A stretch of 21,519 nt of DNA from JAQGMJ01 sp036271855 (GTDB lineage: Bacteria; Pseudomonadota; Gammaproteobacteria; Burkholderiales; JAEUOS01), in contig DATAZV010000144.1 of the NCBI GenBank assembly GCA_036271855.1, positions 1-21,519 of the forward strand, read 5' to 3'. How positions within the stretch are numbered: the first letter of the stretch is position 1; each line of letters opens with the position of its first letter. The notes under the pieces are model-generated. The model searched no databases. It saw nothing but the letters and a program-made list of their open reading frames with translations, and was not told the DNA's origin. A program made the translations under genes and the position numbers. Shown one piece after another: positions 21,336-21,519 of this stretch.

Positions 21336-21430
21336 TAGCGTAGCGTGCGTAGCACGCTCATTGCTCACCCCCCCTTTCAAGGGGAGGGCCGGGGTGGGGA
21401 TGGGGTTAAGTAGCGCGCCACGTGCGCTCA
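21336..21430 (+). repeat. Interspersed hairpin repeat, copy D (forward, complete) with trailing hairpin
   Basis: A perfect hairpin AGCGTGC-GTA-GCACGCT (21342-21358) is followed by CTCA, a short C-rich spacer, CCCTTTCAAGGGGAGGG (21372-21388), CCGGGGTGGGGATGGGGTT (21389-21407) and AAGTAGCG. That leads into another hairpin AGCGCGC-CAC-GTGCGCT (21412-21428, one G-T pair) ending in CTCA. This is the best copy for defining the unit. Confidence 0.87.
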
Positions 21431-21519
21431 TTTGTCGCTTTTTCAAGCGTACAGGCGCGGTAAATTCGATTGTGCCGAGCGGCAGATAATCTCGGAAAAA
21501 GGCAAAGATTGAGCGTGCG
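21431..21519. other. Right-edge segment, no gene assigned; possible start of another inverted repeat
   Basis: All three minus-strand frames are open at the edge; two continue into the repeat and one stops near 21446. Any of them could be the tail of a gene beyond the window, but nothing is recognisable. The last ten bases, TGAGCGTGCG, match the inverted hairpin module at nine of ten positions, so a further inverted copy may begin at the edge. Confidence 0.3.

Overview
The window is GC-rich, densely coded bacterial DNA. Gene content and style (HtpG, GreB with an acidic N-terminus, a periplasmic M16 peptidase, an orphan CHASE/PAS hybrid kinase, Fe3+-type ABC genes) suggest a betaproteobacterium, probably Burkholderiales and perhaps Oxalobacteraceae (Massilia/Duganella-like). 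This placement is inferred from protein style only; there is no rRNA or other marker. I see no tRNA, CRISPR array, transposase or phage gene.

Layout. 1-2182: a partial minus-strand secreted SGNH/GDSL hydrolase running off the left edge, preceded on the same strand by a LuxR-type regulator. 2392-4433: htpG (minus) with a strong intrinsic terminator and a good sigma-32 (heat-shock) promoter match. 4673-10210: plus-strand transport genes: an orphan LivJ-type amino-acid-class binding protein, then a compact three-gene ABC importer (binding protein, fused double permease, ATPase; the last two overlap by ATGA). The binding protein looks like the ferric-iron family but has Phe-Phe where ferric-binding members usually have Tyr-Tyr, and a long helical C-terminal extension, so its substrate is probably not iron. 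10248-12783: a convergent two-gene minus-strand operon for sugar-acid breakdown, an IlvD/Edd dehydratase of the L-arabinonate type followed by an HpaI-type aldolase, expected to yield pyruvate plus an aldehyde. 12895-13446: greB (minus), divergent from a large two-domain M16 metallopeptidase (13622-16417, plus). 16662-21257: a 1531-residue hybrid sensor kinase (minus; CHASE, four PAS, HisKA, HATPase, two receivers, HPt) with no partner regulator nearby.

The most unusual DNA is a non-coding repeat family flanking the kinase. Its modules (a small hairpin TAGCGYGCGYAGCRCGCTCA, then a CCCTTTCAAGGGGAGGG block and a GGGGTGGGGATGGGGTT block, spaced about 70 bp) occur as a convergent pair at 16415-16664 and as two direct copies at 21270-21430. 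In the convergent pair the stop codons of both flanking genes fall in the first TAG of a repeat, and the opposed copies form long stems ending in a T-tract, so the pair may act as the shared terminator. Inside the kinase gene, two neighbouring PAS units are a recent duplication with a 387-bp period, nearly identical at the DNA level over 78 bp.

I found no complete, clearly new system. The best leads are the repeat family and its possible terminator role, the non-iron ABC importer, and the sugar-acid operon.
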